A DNA stretch of 64,000 nucleotides, taken from assembly GCA_026984935.1 (NCBI GenBank), contig JALSRD010000106.1, positions 1 through 64,000 on the forward strand, written 5' to 3'. Below, in pieces: positions 1-8,494 of this stretch; the stretch's first letter is position 1; every line of letters begins with the position of its first letter. Under the pieces are notes generated by a model that had not been told where the DNA came from, made no database searches, and saw only the letters and a program-made list of their open reading frames with translations. A program made the translations under genes and the position numbers. The stretch is from Desulfobacterales bacterium (GTDB lineage: Bacteria > Desulfobacterota > Desulfobacteria > Desulfobacterales > JALSRD01).

Positions 1-95
1 ATGACGCTAAAAATTATCGCGCTGCATCCATAGACAACCATGAGATAACATTACAATTTTATAAGTTTTCAAAATTGTCTGTGCAAGATTCAGGT
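1..95. repeat. Inverted-repeat copy A, cut by window edge
   Basis: These 95 bases match the reverse complement of 7939-8033 at 93 of 95 positions by eye. The copy carries the terminal motif TTCAAAATTGTCTG at 68-81, and its other end lies left of the window. Both copies read through as an open frame, but the two differences are both amino-acid changing, so coding is doubtful. It resembles a miniature mobile or extragenic repeat, without any transposase. Confidence 0.75.
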
Positions 96-158
96 CTTAA
101 AGACGCCGGCCTCCCCGCCGGCGAAAAGCTTTTTCGAAGGCTGTGCGCCGTTGCGCCC

Positions 159-203
159 AATCCCGAGAACGTCGTCGCTTTGCTTCTCGAACAGCCTGGG
201 ATT
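159..203. repeat. 45-nt structured intergenic repeat, copy 1
   Basis: Imperfect inverted repeat with arms AATCCC...GGGATT around a 27-nt loop. It aligns without gaps to 7785-7829, which has the same length. The arms differ between copies by paired changes that keep base pairing, while 22 of 27 loop bases match, including the core GTCGTCGCT. It sits downstream of the beta-barrel gene that ends at 280. Confidence 0.6.
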
Positions 204-279
204 CTTAGGCTCAATGATGCACAGCCCCTTTTGCCGAAAAGGCTTGCAGGGCGCTCGAAACCGACTTTCTACGCCTCCG

Positions 280-1263
280 TCAAAAGTGGTGTACAAAGCG
301 CAGTGTAAAACGTTCGCCCTCGGGCCGGTTTTCGACCTGGCTTTCGAAATAGGCATTGAAAAACAGGTGGGTGTGCTGGGAGAAGCTGAAGACGGCACCC
401 GGCCCCAGACCCAGCACCTGTTCACGCGTCCCCGAAACGCTGTCGCCGTTGACTTTGGTGTCGGTAATCTGCTTGAGATAGTAGCCGTTGATACCGACGT
501 GCAGCATTTTGGGGATAATCTCGTAGGCGCTTGAAAAGTTCAGATGAATCGCCTGGCCGGCCTGTATGTCTTCGGCGCCCATGAACGCACGGTTGGGATT
601 GTCGTTTTTGGCATTCCAAAGGTAGTGCACGCGGGTGGAGACCGTCCATTTGGGTGTCAGGAAAAGCGTCCCGGCCCAGTAGGGATCGAACGAAAAAAAG
701 TTGCTGCCGGGATTGATCTCGCGGTCGCTGTCGTATTTCCCGGTGGGAATGATCAGCTGCAATTCGATGCGGTGCATGAAGATGGGCCCGTGTTTGCCCA
801 TGATGGGATCCCACTGGATAAAGGGCCCTACCAGCAGATCGCCGAACCCCGCGCCGTTGTCCTGGGGAAAGGGCCCGGCCATATCGTAGCTGATGTCAGT
901 GGAGACATAGGGCACGATTACATCCAGCCCCCATTTCCCGCCGAATACCAGCGGCTGGTTCGACTGGTAGATCAGCTGCGTCAGGCTGACCCAGATGTCC
1001 AGATCCTCGCCGGCCGCCGGCGGCAGGAGCGCGTTACCGTTTTGGTCGTTGAGCTTGTCGGCGGTGATGTACTGCACGTACTGCGTAAAGTAGAACCCCG
1101 GCCCGGCCGGCGGCGCACCGTCCAGGAAACTCGTAAATCCCAGGTTGAGCGCCGGCAGATGAAACGCCCGTGCCGTCCCGGGGCCGCAAAAAACGGCAGC
1201 CATCCCCGTCAGCAGTAAAACGACCAGAAACACCCCCCGCCCTGTTGCCAGTGCAATCTTCAT
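280..1263 (-). CDS. Outer-membrane beta-barrel, SphA/MetA-like transporter family
   Basis: A 327-residue protein starting at ATG 1263, chosen over an upstream in-frame codon because GGGAGG lies just before it and a signal peptide follows at once (lysine, hydrophobic run to about residue 33, AxA-type end at TARA). The mature part alternates polar and aromatic residues and ends in aromatic Phe (VHHF), as outer-membrane barrels do. Its pattern matches the phenol-degradation MetA-like transporter family (family call from memory). It begins 31 bases after the GAPDH gene and is probably co-transcribed with it. The substrate is unknown. Confidence 0.7.
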   Translation of the reverse strand: MKIALATGRGVFLVVLLLTGMAAVFCGPGTARAFHLPALNLGFTSFLDGAPPAGPGFYFTQYVQYITADKLNDQNGNALLPPAAGEDLDIWVSLTQLIYQSNQPLVFGGKWGLDVIVPYVSTDISYDMAGPFPQDNGAGFGDLLVGPFIQWDPIMGKHGPIFMHRIELQLIIPTGKYDSDREINPGSNFFSFDPYWAGTLFLTPKWTVSTRVHYLWNAKNDNPNRAFMGAEDIQAGQAIHLNFSSAYEIIPKMLHVGINGYYLKQITDTKVNGDSVSGTREQVLGLGPGAVFSFSQHTHLFFNAYFESQVENRPEGERFTLRFVHHF

Positions 1264-1294
1264 TTTTCCTCCCTTGTCGGTTTGATCAACTCGA

Positions 1295-2548
1295 TTACAG
1301 ATGTTCGGCAATGGAAACCGTACGTTCGGCCAGCATGTGCACATAGCTGCCCATCTCGTTGTCGTACCAGCCGTAAATAACCGCCTGGGTCACGGGCACC
1401 CGGATCAGCGTGTCCTTGAGCTGTGCGAGGACCTCCTTGTCCAGTCCGGGCACCTGGGCCAGGTCGATGGTGGTTTCCGCCGTGCGCGTGTGGGTTTCAT
1501 GCCCCTCGATGGTCGCCGCCACCTGGGGTATGCCGATGATGTCGCCAGAAACGTTTTGTTCGTCGCTGTAGCGCAGGTAGCCATGGAGGTCATCGGCGGC
1601 GGCCCGGCGGTAAACCGCGTTGATGTCCTCCCGGCGCACGAAGGCGCCGCTGGGATCTTCCTGCAGGTTGAGTACCAGAATGATGAGGGATCCGGTTACG
1701 GTGGGTATGCGCACCGATTCGGCGATAAAGCCGATCTCCTCCATTTCGGGGATGACCAGCCGCAGGGCCCTGGCCGCTCCGGTCGTGGTCAGAATGATAT
1801 TGTTCAGAAAACTCCGGTTTTTCCGAAGATCGGTCTTGCCCGCTTTCGGCAGGCTGTCGAGCACCGACTGCGACCCGGTCACGGCATGCACCGTGGCCAT
1901 GGAAGCGGACAGGATCCGGCGGTGGCCGAAGGCATTGATCAGCGGCTTCACCATGTGGGCCAGGCAGGTGGTGGTGCAGGAGGCATTGGAAACAAGGCAA
2001 TGCCGCCGGGGGTCGTAGTCGTTGGCGTTGATCCCCATTACCGTGGTCACCGCATCTTCCGGCATAGGGGCACTTTTGTCGGCGATCTTAAAAGGCGCCG
2101 AGGCGATGACCTTGCGGGCGCCGGCGTCCAGGTGGCCCCGCAGGGCGCCTTTGGGATGATCGGCCGGCAACGTGGGGTCGAGAAACCGGCCGGTGGTATC
2201 CACCACGATGCGCACATCATGGGTATCCCACTTTATGTCCCGCGGGTTGCGGTCAGATCGCAGAAACCGGAGCGGGATCCCATCGACGGTCATAGTGCCG
2301 CCTTCTTCATCCAGGTCACCGATGAGCGGCTTGGCGCGAAACCCGTAGAGGTAGCCATGCAAGCAGCCGTATGTGGAATCATGCTCCAGGTACTGGGCAA
2401 TGTCTGCCAGCCGGGTTCCGGCCTGGCGCCCGATATTGACCACGATCTCCTTGAAATACCTGCGGCCCAGCTGGGTCCAGACGGTGAGTTTGCCGATACG
2501 GCCGAAGCCGTTGATGCCCAGTTTCAAATTGCTTTTCACGGCTGTCAT
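1295..2548 (-). CDS. gap: Divergent type I glyceraldehyde-3-phosphate dehydrogenase
   Basis: A 417-residue protein that oxidises glyceraldehyde 3-phosphate to 1,3-bisphosphoglycerate with NAD(P), if the family function holds. The N-terminal Rossmann motif [10 protein letters not shown] is at 11-20. The catalytic cysteine is C191 in SNASCTTTC, and the partner histidine is H221 in [10 protein letters not shown]. The C-terminal WYDNEMGSY motif is present. It is about 80 residues longer than common GAPDHs (about 335) and has Thr where most have Asn after CTT. AAAGGA lies before the ATG. No pgk or tpi gene is nearby. It sits between the PPDK-like gene and the outer-membrane barrel, all in one direction. 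Confidence 0.88.
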   Translation of the reverse strand: MTAVKSNLKLGINGFGRIGKLTVWTQLGRRYFKEIVVNIGRQAGTRLADIAQYLEHDSTYGCLHGYLYGFRAKPLIGDLDEEGGTMTVDGIPLRFLRSDRNPRDIKWDTHDVRIVVDTTGRFLDPTLPADHPKGALRGHLDAGARKVIASAPFKIADKSAPMPEDAVTTVMGINANDYDPRRHCLVSNASCTTTCLAHMVKPLINAFGHRRILSASMATVHAVTGSQSVLDSLPKAGKTDLRKNRSFLNNIILTTTGAARALRLVIPEMEEIGFIAESVRIPTVTGSLIILVLNLQEDPSGAFVRREDINAVYRRAAADDLHGYLRYSDEQNVSGDIIGIPQVAATIEGHETHTRTAETTIDLAQVPGLDKEVLAQLKDTLIRVPVTQAVIYGWYDNEMGSYVHMLAERTVSIAEHL

Positions 2549-2625
2549 TTTCCCATGTCCTTTCTGTGATTAAATGGCCTGCCGTCCGCGGGAGCGGCGC
2601 ATCGTCTCACTCCCCCCGCCCGGGT

Positions 2626-5600
2626 TCAGATTTTCAAAAGACCTTGATAGACGGCTCCGGAATAGCCGTCGATGCTGATGGGGTCCCCGGACTGAATGAT
2701 GACCTGGTTTAAAATGCACCTCTTGCGCTTTTCATCGCAATCCATGTTGTCGCAGCCCACCACGCAGGTTTTTCCCAGCCGGTGGGCCACCACGGCGGCA
2801 TGTGATGTCAGCCCGCCCTTGGCCGTGAGCAGCCCGTCGGCGGCAAAAATTTCGCGGATGTCATCGGGCACTGTGTCGCTGCGGACCAAAATCAGCGCGG
2901 CAGCGGGGTCGTCGCGCCGCCATTTTTCGATTTCCGCAAGGTCGAAAACCACACGCCCGGCCATGGCACCACCGGAAACACCGATGCCATGGGCCAGTGG
3001 CTTTCGGGTTGCCGCCTGCGCCGCATCGAATGTCAGCGCCTTTTTGCGCTGCCGGATGACCATGTCGCGCGTCTGCAGCAGATAAAGGTCGCGGGCGGTG
3101 TCCCCTTGAAAGGTAAACTCCATTTCCTGGGGACTCCAGCCGCGGCCATCGATGAGTTCCACGGCCCACTTTTTCAACGCGGCATAGATCTGGGGGAAGT
3201 GTGTCTCCAGGGTAATGTCCGTATCCCGCATTTCAATTTCCTGCTGCATCATCGAAATCGGCAGGGTGTTGACAAGGCCGGCCACCACATCCTCCCCCTG
3301 GTTGCCGATGGTGAAATCCCCCCAAAGCCGCAGCGCCTCGCCCGACCAGCGTGGATTATGTGTAAAAATCACGCCGGATCCGGATCGGCGCGAGATGTTG
3401 CCGTATACCATGACCTGCACGGTGACCGCCGTTCCCCAGTCGTCGGATATGCCGATGATTTTCCGGTAGGCTTTGGCCTTTTCCGAGTCCCAGGAGCTCA
3501 GCACGATCTTGATAACGGCGTGCAGCTGTTTGAGGGGGTCTAAGGGGAGATCAATGCCGGCATCCAGCAGGCTCTGCTTATAGGCCAATGCCACAGCTTT
3601 CATCTGCGCACCGGTAAAACCCCTTTTGAGGGGGATGCCGGCCTGTGCTTTGGATGCCCGGATAATGGCGTCAAAGTGATCCCTTTCCATCCCCATGGCC
3701 ATGCCGTAGCACTGCAGAAAGCGACGGTAATTGTCCCATGCAAACCAGGCATTTTTCGACCGGGCCGCCAGGCCGATGGTAATATCGTCGTTGATGCCTA
3801 CGTTTAAAAAGGTATCCATCATACCCGGTTGTGAAATAGCCGAACCGCTGCGCACGGAGAACAGGAGCGGGTTTTGCGGGTCGCCGAACTGTTTGCCGGT
3901 GGCACGCTCCAGCGATTCGATCTGGGCATTGAGCTGATCCCTGAAGTTCATCCCGGCCGGCCAGTATCCATTGATGACCTCCCGGCAGCGGAACACTTCG
4001 GTGGTGATGATAAACCCCGGTGGAATCGGCAGCCCCAGTTTCTTGAGCCGGACCAGGTTGTAGCCCTTGTTCCCCAGGTGAATCAGGCCGCAAACCTTGC
4101 GGTACGGATGGTCAATGGGCGTCATGGCCCGCTGGGGGTCGTACAGCAGCAGCATGTGCAGCCGGTTTTTGGGCAGTTTTTCGGCCTGGCGGAATAACGT
4201 ATTGAGGATACGCGTCAGAAAACGGTCCAGCTGCTGCAGCCCCAGCGACGTGGCGATGCGGTCCCGGGAAAATATTTCCGAAACCCGCAGCGCACCGCTG
4301 GCACGATCCGGATCTTCCGTAGAGCGGTACTTTTCCAGCAGCTGCTCCTGTGGCAGAGCCGAGAGTACCCGGTCTAAGTTGTTTTCATAGATGTTATTGA
4401 AATGGTCGTTGACGATGTTTTTTACCGCCAGGGCGAAACTTTTAAAGATGTCGAGATATTGTGTGTACGTAAAGCCCCTGACTTCCAGCGAGTGCGACAG
4501 CGGTTCCAGCTGGTGTTCGAGTTCGGTGGTACGCACTCCGTCCACTTTGAGCGCCCGGTTGAACAGGATCAGGCGGTCATAAATCTGGTAAAAGGTGGCC
4601 TTGGTGACCAGACTCAGATCGATGTCCTCCACCAAATCCTCCAGCAGCACGTTGACCAGCGATTCGATGCGGAAAGTCAGTCCCATGGCATCGAATTTCA
4701 TCTCGTGGTAGCTGCCGTACATGGAGGGGATATCCACCGTGATGTGCCGCTTCTTGTAAATGTCCTCGTGGATCTCGTACTGCCGCGCGGACAGAATCAG
4801 GGCCTTGAGGCGCTCCAGGTAGTCGATCAGCCCCTCGGCTTTTTTTTTGGTGCTGCTGCATTCCAGGGCCTTCTGGAGTATTTTCAGGTCCGGAAACGCC
4901 TCGACCTGCAGTTGCACCAGAAAGCGGCTCAGTCCATCCACGTCAAAATGGTATTTCTGGTGCAGCAGCTTGTAGAATGTGACAATCAGTTCCACCCGCT
5001 GCACATCGATGTCGTCGGACGTTTGCGTTTTGCACAGGTGCGCCTTCAGCGTATCCGCTGGAACGTTCAGCAGGCCCTGCGGCAAATCGATGCCGTTTTC
5101 CGCAAGCCGTTTCATCAGCCGATGAACCCCGTCAATATAAGGACCCCGGCTGAGAATCCGGGCATAGATCTTGGGCGGCACAAAGGGCTTCAAAATTTCT
5201 TTCTGGCGGCTGTACCAGAAGACCAGCACTGCTTCCATGAAGCGCAGGATCTGGTTGCTGCTCTCCACATGGCTTTGTTTGCGCAAGAAATGAATCAGGA
5301 TATCCTTGCGCCGGGTGATTTCGTCCAGCCGGGTGGAGATGTCGCGCAGTTCGCCTTCCGCACCGATATCGTTGAAAAATACCGGAAACAGCCTGAGCAG
5401 CTGTTTGGCGAGGTTGTACACGCTGCCGATATCGCTGTTTAAAAAACGGGTAACGTCACGGGGAAACAGGTCCGTGTCTTTGATAAAAACACCGCACAAA
5501 GACAAATAGACCACCAGCGCGGACATCAGGCGCAGAGACCAGCGCGGGTTTAGTTCGATGAGCTCCAGCCAGATGCGAATGTTCAGGATATGCGCACTGT

Positions 5601-6816
5601 TGACTTTGACCTGCCAGTCATCCCCCACGCCGCCGAGCATGGGTGTCTGAAAGCCCAGATCGATTACCGCATCGATGAAGTAGTTGACCAGGTCGCTGTC
5701 GTCGGTCTTGTAGATCCCCTTACCCATGTTGAGGACACATTGCAGGGCCGCTTCCGGATACTGGCCAACGCTGGTTTTCAGGATGGAAACGGTCTTGCGG
5801 ATCAGATGCATCACGTCGCGGTAATTTTCATGCTCAATCAGCCAACTCATGGTGCGGTTGATGTCGCGCAGGGCCTCTTCGTGCATCATCGACAGCCCGG
5901 ATATATTCATGATATGCGAAAGAAAAATCGCTTTCCAGTGGTGGCCCCATTTACCGGTCTGATCGGCCCTGAGCAGTTGTTGGGGAATGCGGCGGTAGGT
6001 GTCGATAATTTCGCCGTAGCCGGGAAGCTCGAGTAGCTGCTGCAGCTTTTCCCGCCCGTTTTGGCCGGCCGTGCGTTCGATTTCCGACAGGTGCTGTCGC
6101 CAGTGTCCGATTTGTTCGTGGGACACCGGATCGAAAATTTCCACCGGCGCCTGGGGTCCCTGATTTTCTCCGATCTCCCTTTCAAACCACCTGCGGGGAT
6201 CTTCTATTTTTTCAAGCCAATAATCATAACTGCACCTCAAATAGCGGATCAGCAGCGCACTGGCCGGGCCGTAGTCGCTTTCGGTTTTTGCGGTGCGCTC
6301 CAGAAAAATCCGGGCCAGCTGCCGGATCTGGTAGAAACTCTTTACAAAGATAAAGAAATCCGCGTCGGCGTAGCTCGCAATGCGGGCAAAAGCGGCATTC
6401 AGCACGTTGACAAAGTGGCCGATCTTCTCTCCCGAATCGTTCATCACCCGCTGCAGAAAGAGCAGCAGATTGTCAGCGGCATCCGTTCTGACGGATAAAT
6501 TCCGGCTGGATTCGAAGACATCGAGAAAAATATCGCAGAAAAGGCCGACACCTTTGTCTCCACGGGGATGCTTTAAAAGCAGGTGGATATAATCCAGACT
6601 GTAGGTACGCGCCTCCTGAACGATGTCGTTGAGGTTTCGATAGGGATGCGACAACTCCTTCAAAAAGCTGTTCAAGCCCTCCTGCAGGCCGTAGTACTGC
6701 GACAGGATGTCCTGCAGCAGCATATATTTCTCGTCGATGGTGACATCCACATGGTAGTCGGCGATATTGACTTCAAGGGCCTTCGATCTGACCGGCACGG
6801 CTATCTCCTCTGGCAT
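2626..6816 (-). CDS. Giant PPDK/PEP-synthase-like phosphotransferase without PEP barrel
   Basis: About 1396 residues from ATG 6816; ATG 6822 is also possible, and the frame stays open to 7311. Residues 1 to about 900 are a mostly helical region I cannot assign. From about 908 comes a PPDK-type nucleotide/pyruvate-binding domain (HLGNKGYNLVRLKKLGLPIP, then LFSVRSGSAISQPGMMDTFL). From about 1283 to the end is the mobile phosphohistidine domain, with His1339 in KGGLTSHAAVVAHRLGK. The PEP/pyruvate TIM barrel that should follow is absent, so the phosphoryl group must go to another acceptor or a separate subunit (inference). A SprT-like gene is divergent, with about 280 bases between the starts. 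Confidence 0.8.
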   Translation of the reverse strand: MPEEIAVPVRSKALEVNIADYHVDVTIDEKYMLLQDILSQYYGLQEGLNSFLKELSHPYRNLNDIVQEARTYSLDYIHLLLKHPRGDKGVGLFCDIFLDVFESSRNLSVRTDAADNLLLFLQRVMNDSGEKIGHFVNVLNAAFARIASYADADFFIFVKSFYQIRQLARIFLERTAKTESDYGPASALLIRYLRCSYDYWLEKIEDPRRWFEREIGENQGPQAPVEIFDPVSHEQIGHWRQHLSEIERTAGQNGREKLQQLLELPGYGEIIDTYRRIPQQLLRADQTGKWGHHWKAIFLSHIMNISGLSMMHEEALRDINRTMSWLIEHENYRDVMHLIRKTVSILKTSVGQYPEAALQCVLNMGKGIYKTDDSDLVNYFIDAVIDLGFQTPMLGGVGDDWQVKVNSAHILNIRIWLELIELNPRWSLRLMSALVVYLSLCGVFIKDTDLFPRDVTRFLNSDIGSVYNLAKQLLRLFPVFFNDIGAEGELRDISTRLDEITRRKDILIHFLRKQSHVESSNQILRFMEAVLVFWYSRQKEILKPFVPPKIYARILSRGPYIDGVHRLMKRLAENGIDLPQGLLNVPADTLKAHLCKTQTSDDIDVQRVELIVTFYKLLHQKYHFDVDGLSRFLVQLQVEAFPDLKILQKALECSSTKKKAEGLIDYLERLKALILSARQYEIHEDIYKKRHITVDIPSMYGSYHEMKFDAMGLTFRIESLVNVLLEDLVEDIDLSLVTKATFYQIYDRLILFNRALKVDGVRTTELEHQLEPLSHSLEVRGFTYTQYLDIFKSFALAVKNIVNDHFNNIYENNLDRVLSALPQEQLLEKYRSTEDPDRASGALRVSEIFSRDRIATSLGLQQLDRFLTRILNTLFRQAEKLPKNRLHMLLLYDPQRAMTPIDHPYRKVCGLIHLGNKGYNLVRLKKLGLPIPPGFIITTEVFRCREVINGYWPAGMNFRDQLNAQIESLERATGKQFGDPQNPLLFSVRSGSAISQPGMMDTFLNVGINDDITIGLAARSKNAWFAWDNYRRFLQCYGMAMGMERDHFDAIIRASKAQAGIPLKRGFTGAQMKAVALAYKQSLLDAGIDLPLDPLKQLHAVIKIVLSSWDSEKAKAYRKIIGISDDWGTAVTVQVMVYGNISRRSGSGVIFTHNPRWSGEALRLWGDFTIGNQGEDVVAGLVNTLPISMMQQEIEMRDTDITLETHFPQIYAALKKWAVELIDGRGWSPQEMEFTFQGDTARDLYLLQTRDMVIRQRKKALTFDAAQAATRKPLAHGIGVSGGAMAGRVVFDLAEIEKWRRDDPAAALILVRSDTVPDDIREIFAADGLLTAKGGLTSHAAVVAHRLGKTCVVGCDNMDCDEKRKRCILNQVIIQSGDPISIDGYSGAVYQGLLKI

Positions 6817-7098
6817 GCCCATCCTGGCGCACGCGTTCTGTGATGGCTGCGGGTCTTTGTCCGCCCGCAATATTCTTTTAGCAAAACAGACGGGTATCTT
6901 CAAGGCACGAAAAAACCGACGGCGGTGGATATCCCATAGGGCGTTCCTGTCCCTTGCAAAAAACATGGCACGCCACGGCATGCCATCTGACCGGCCGTCT
7001 GGCCGGCGGAGTCGTTTTTGACTTGAAAAAAAACACGATTGACGCCAGAAATGAATTGCATACGGCCAGATGCAGAAAAACCCTTTTACAGCCGGAAA

Positions 7099-7662
7099 AT
7101 GCCAATGGAAAGATTTGCCGGATTCAGAACCGCGGCGGTTCGAAGGTTCGGTGCCGCCGGCGCCTGGGCTTACGACCAGTGGGAACGCCTCAACGAGGCG
7201 TTTTTCGGCAGCGGCTGCATCGTGGGCGAGATCATCTGGGAAAAGGCCCTGCAGGCCAAACGTCTGGGGTACTACGCGCCGGGCAAAAACCGCATCGGCC
7301 TGAGCCGGCACCTGATGCGCCCGCTATACCCTGCCGGCGTCCTGAGTTGGGGATTTCGTCATCTCAACCGGAAACTGGCCGCCGACATTCTGCTGCACGA
7401 AATGATCCACCAGCACATCCACCAGACCGGCGGCTGGAACGGGGAAAACAGCCACAACAACGACCGTTTCGTGCGTGAAGTCAACCGCATCGCAAAACTG
7501 ATGGGCCTGCCGATCAAAGCGGCTGTGATCGGCAAAACCGGCACCTGCAGCCAGGTGCGGTCCGACGCGCGCGGATACCTGTCGGCGGCCGCGTTGTACG
7601 ATTTCCCCTATTCGGTACGCGAACCCGGTTATTACGCCACTTGCACGCAACGCCCCGGCTGA
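7099..7662 (+). CDS. SprT-like zinc metalloprotease
   Basis: A 187-residue protein from ATG 7099; ATG 7105 and an upstream ATG at 7039 are alternatives, and no strong ribosome site decides. The zinc motif HEMIHQH has H100, E101 and H104. A downstream histidine in NSHNNDRF fits the third ligand of the SprT/Spartan fold. SprT-like proteins act as DNA-associated or housekeeping proteases in other organisms; the substrate here is unknown. No signal peptide is visible. It is transcribed away from the giant PPDK-like gene and is followed by 0.6 kb of repeat-rich non-coding DNA. Confidence 0.75.
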   Translation: MPMERFAGFRTAAVRRFGAAGAWAYDQWERLNEAFFGSGCIVGEIIWEKALQAKRLGYYAPGKNRIGLSRHLMRPLYPAGVLSWGFRHLNRKLAADILLHEMIHQHIHQTGGWNGENSHNNDRFVREVNRIAKLMGLPIKAAVIGKTGTCSQVRSDARGYLSAAALYDFPYSVREPGYYATCTQRPG

Positions 7663-7783
7663 AAACGATATGCGGGAAAAACAGGTAAGTTCTGGTGCTC
7701 TCAAAAATTCCGGTAACGCCGCGCCAAATGCGTTTCGGCTTCGCTCGCGGGTCCATCCTTCGGCGTCATCCGGTCGTCCGTCT

Positions 7784-7830
7784 GAATTTCAAAAACGTTG
7801 TCGCTACGCTCCTCAAACAGTTTGAAATTC
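7784..7830. repeat. 45-nt structured intergenic repeat, copy 2
   Basis: Ten-base perfect inverted repeat GAATTTCAAA (7784-7793) and TTTGAAATTC (7821-7830) around a 27-nt loop containing GTCGCTACGCTC. It aligns gap-free with 159-203. Arm positions 4/42, 5/41 and 9/37 of the 45-nt unit change together in the two copies (T-A to C-G or A-T to G-C), which argues that the structure is maintained. Confidence 0.65.
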
Positions 7831-7938
7831 TTAACGCCGACCGACCCGCTGGCTTTTCTCCCCGGATGCACCATGTCGCTTCACCGAAACCCGCTTGACG
7901 CCCTTTGGCAACCCGCTGCCGGAGGCTTTTGAGATGAT

Positions 7939-8076
7939 ACCTGAATCTTGCACAGACAATTTTGAAAACTTATAAAATTGTAATCTTATCTCATGGTTGT
8001 CTATGAATGCAGCGCGATAATTTTTAGCGTCATCGGTATGTTCGGAAACCTTCCATTTTGACTTCAAAATTGTCTG
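7939..8076. repeat. Inverted-repeat copy B with 14-bp terminal inverted repeats
   Basis: Positions 7939-8033 are the reverse complement of 1-95 (93/95). Within it, CAGACAATTTTGAA at 7953-7966 and TTCAAAATTGTCTG at 8063-8076 form a perfect 14-bp terminal inverted repeat bounding 124 bases. Similarity to copy A extends 14 bases outside the left terminal repeat. No target-site duplication is evident. It looks like a MITE-like element, but no transposase is in the window. Confidence 0.7.
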
Positions 8077-8114
8077 CCCTGCGGGAGCGCCGATTTTACC
8101 GCCTCTACTGTGAT

Positions 8115-8155
8115 GCAGGGCATTTGCGTCTGTATATTACAGCTGCATGCCCTGC
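8115..8155. repeat. Nested perfect hairpins
   Basis: Outer arms GCAGGGCAT (8115-8123) and ATGCCCTGC (8147-8155) enclose a second palindrome CTGTA-TAT-TACAG (8130-8142). It could be a terminator-like or small-RNA structure, or a mobile-element end. No T-run follows on either strand. Confidence 0.6.
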
Positions 8156-8290
8156 GCCTTGTATAGGCGGCAAACGCGACGCTTGCAAAATTCAGGTGAT
8201 ACAAAAACAGCAGCAAAAGACGCGGGAGAATATTGCCCTGTGCCGGTGGTAAAGCGCCTGCGGCAACCAACACCCGTTCAACGGCAGCGT

Positions 8291-8425
8291 TTAATGCACA
8301 TCGTACTCCAGGTCATCGGGCAGGTGGATGATGTCTTTCCACTCTCTTTTTTCCTCGGCTTTTTGCTTGCCGGCATCGGATTTTTCTTTAGGCTCTTTCG
8401 GCGTTTGATCTTTATCTGTGCACAT
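8291..8425 (-). CDS. Small charged hypothetical protein (44 aa)
   Basis: A 44-residue frame starting ATG 8425, with GGGAAG about 10 bases upstream. The first 30 residues are very rich in Lys, Glu and Asp; the tail reads IIHLPDDLEYDVH. It lies 69 bases after the DUF3786 gene at the downstream end of the acs run and may be its last gene. No signal peptide, membrane segment or known family is recognised, and it could be a chance frame, although the acidic/hydrophobic tail looks protein-like. Confidence 0.45.
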   Translation of the reverse strand: MCTDKDQTPKEPKEKSDAGKQKAEEKREWKDIIHLPDDLEYDVH

Positions 8426-8494
8426 TTTACGCAACTTCCCGGTCTTGTGGGGCTGTCCGTAGAAAATCGGCCCGACGGCCCGCGAAGAAGAGCA

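Larger units (their letters stand above)
7663..8290. other. Repeat-rich intergenic region
   Basis: No convincing gene in 628 bases. It holds the second 45-nt hairpin (7784-7830), the second inverted-repeat copy (7939-8076), a nested hairpin (8115-8155) and two copies of the motif TGCAARATTCAGGT (7939-7952 reverse, 8184-8197 forward). The core GCTTCGCTC/GCTACGCTC appears at 7738 and 7803. Short open frames across it change character between repeats and are probably not translated. Confidence 0.7.

Noticed and set aside
1301-2569. A 422-codon plus-strand open frame opposite the GAPDH gene
   Set aside because: It is a frame shadow of a gene with intact GAPDH catalytic motifs. No ribosome site and no recognisable domain.
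7695-8067. Short peptides encoded by the intergenic repeats
   Set aside because: The frames differ between repeat copies, both differences between the inverted-repeat copies change amino acids, and the flanks are hairpins. Non-coding repeats explain them better.
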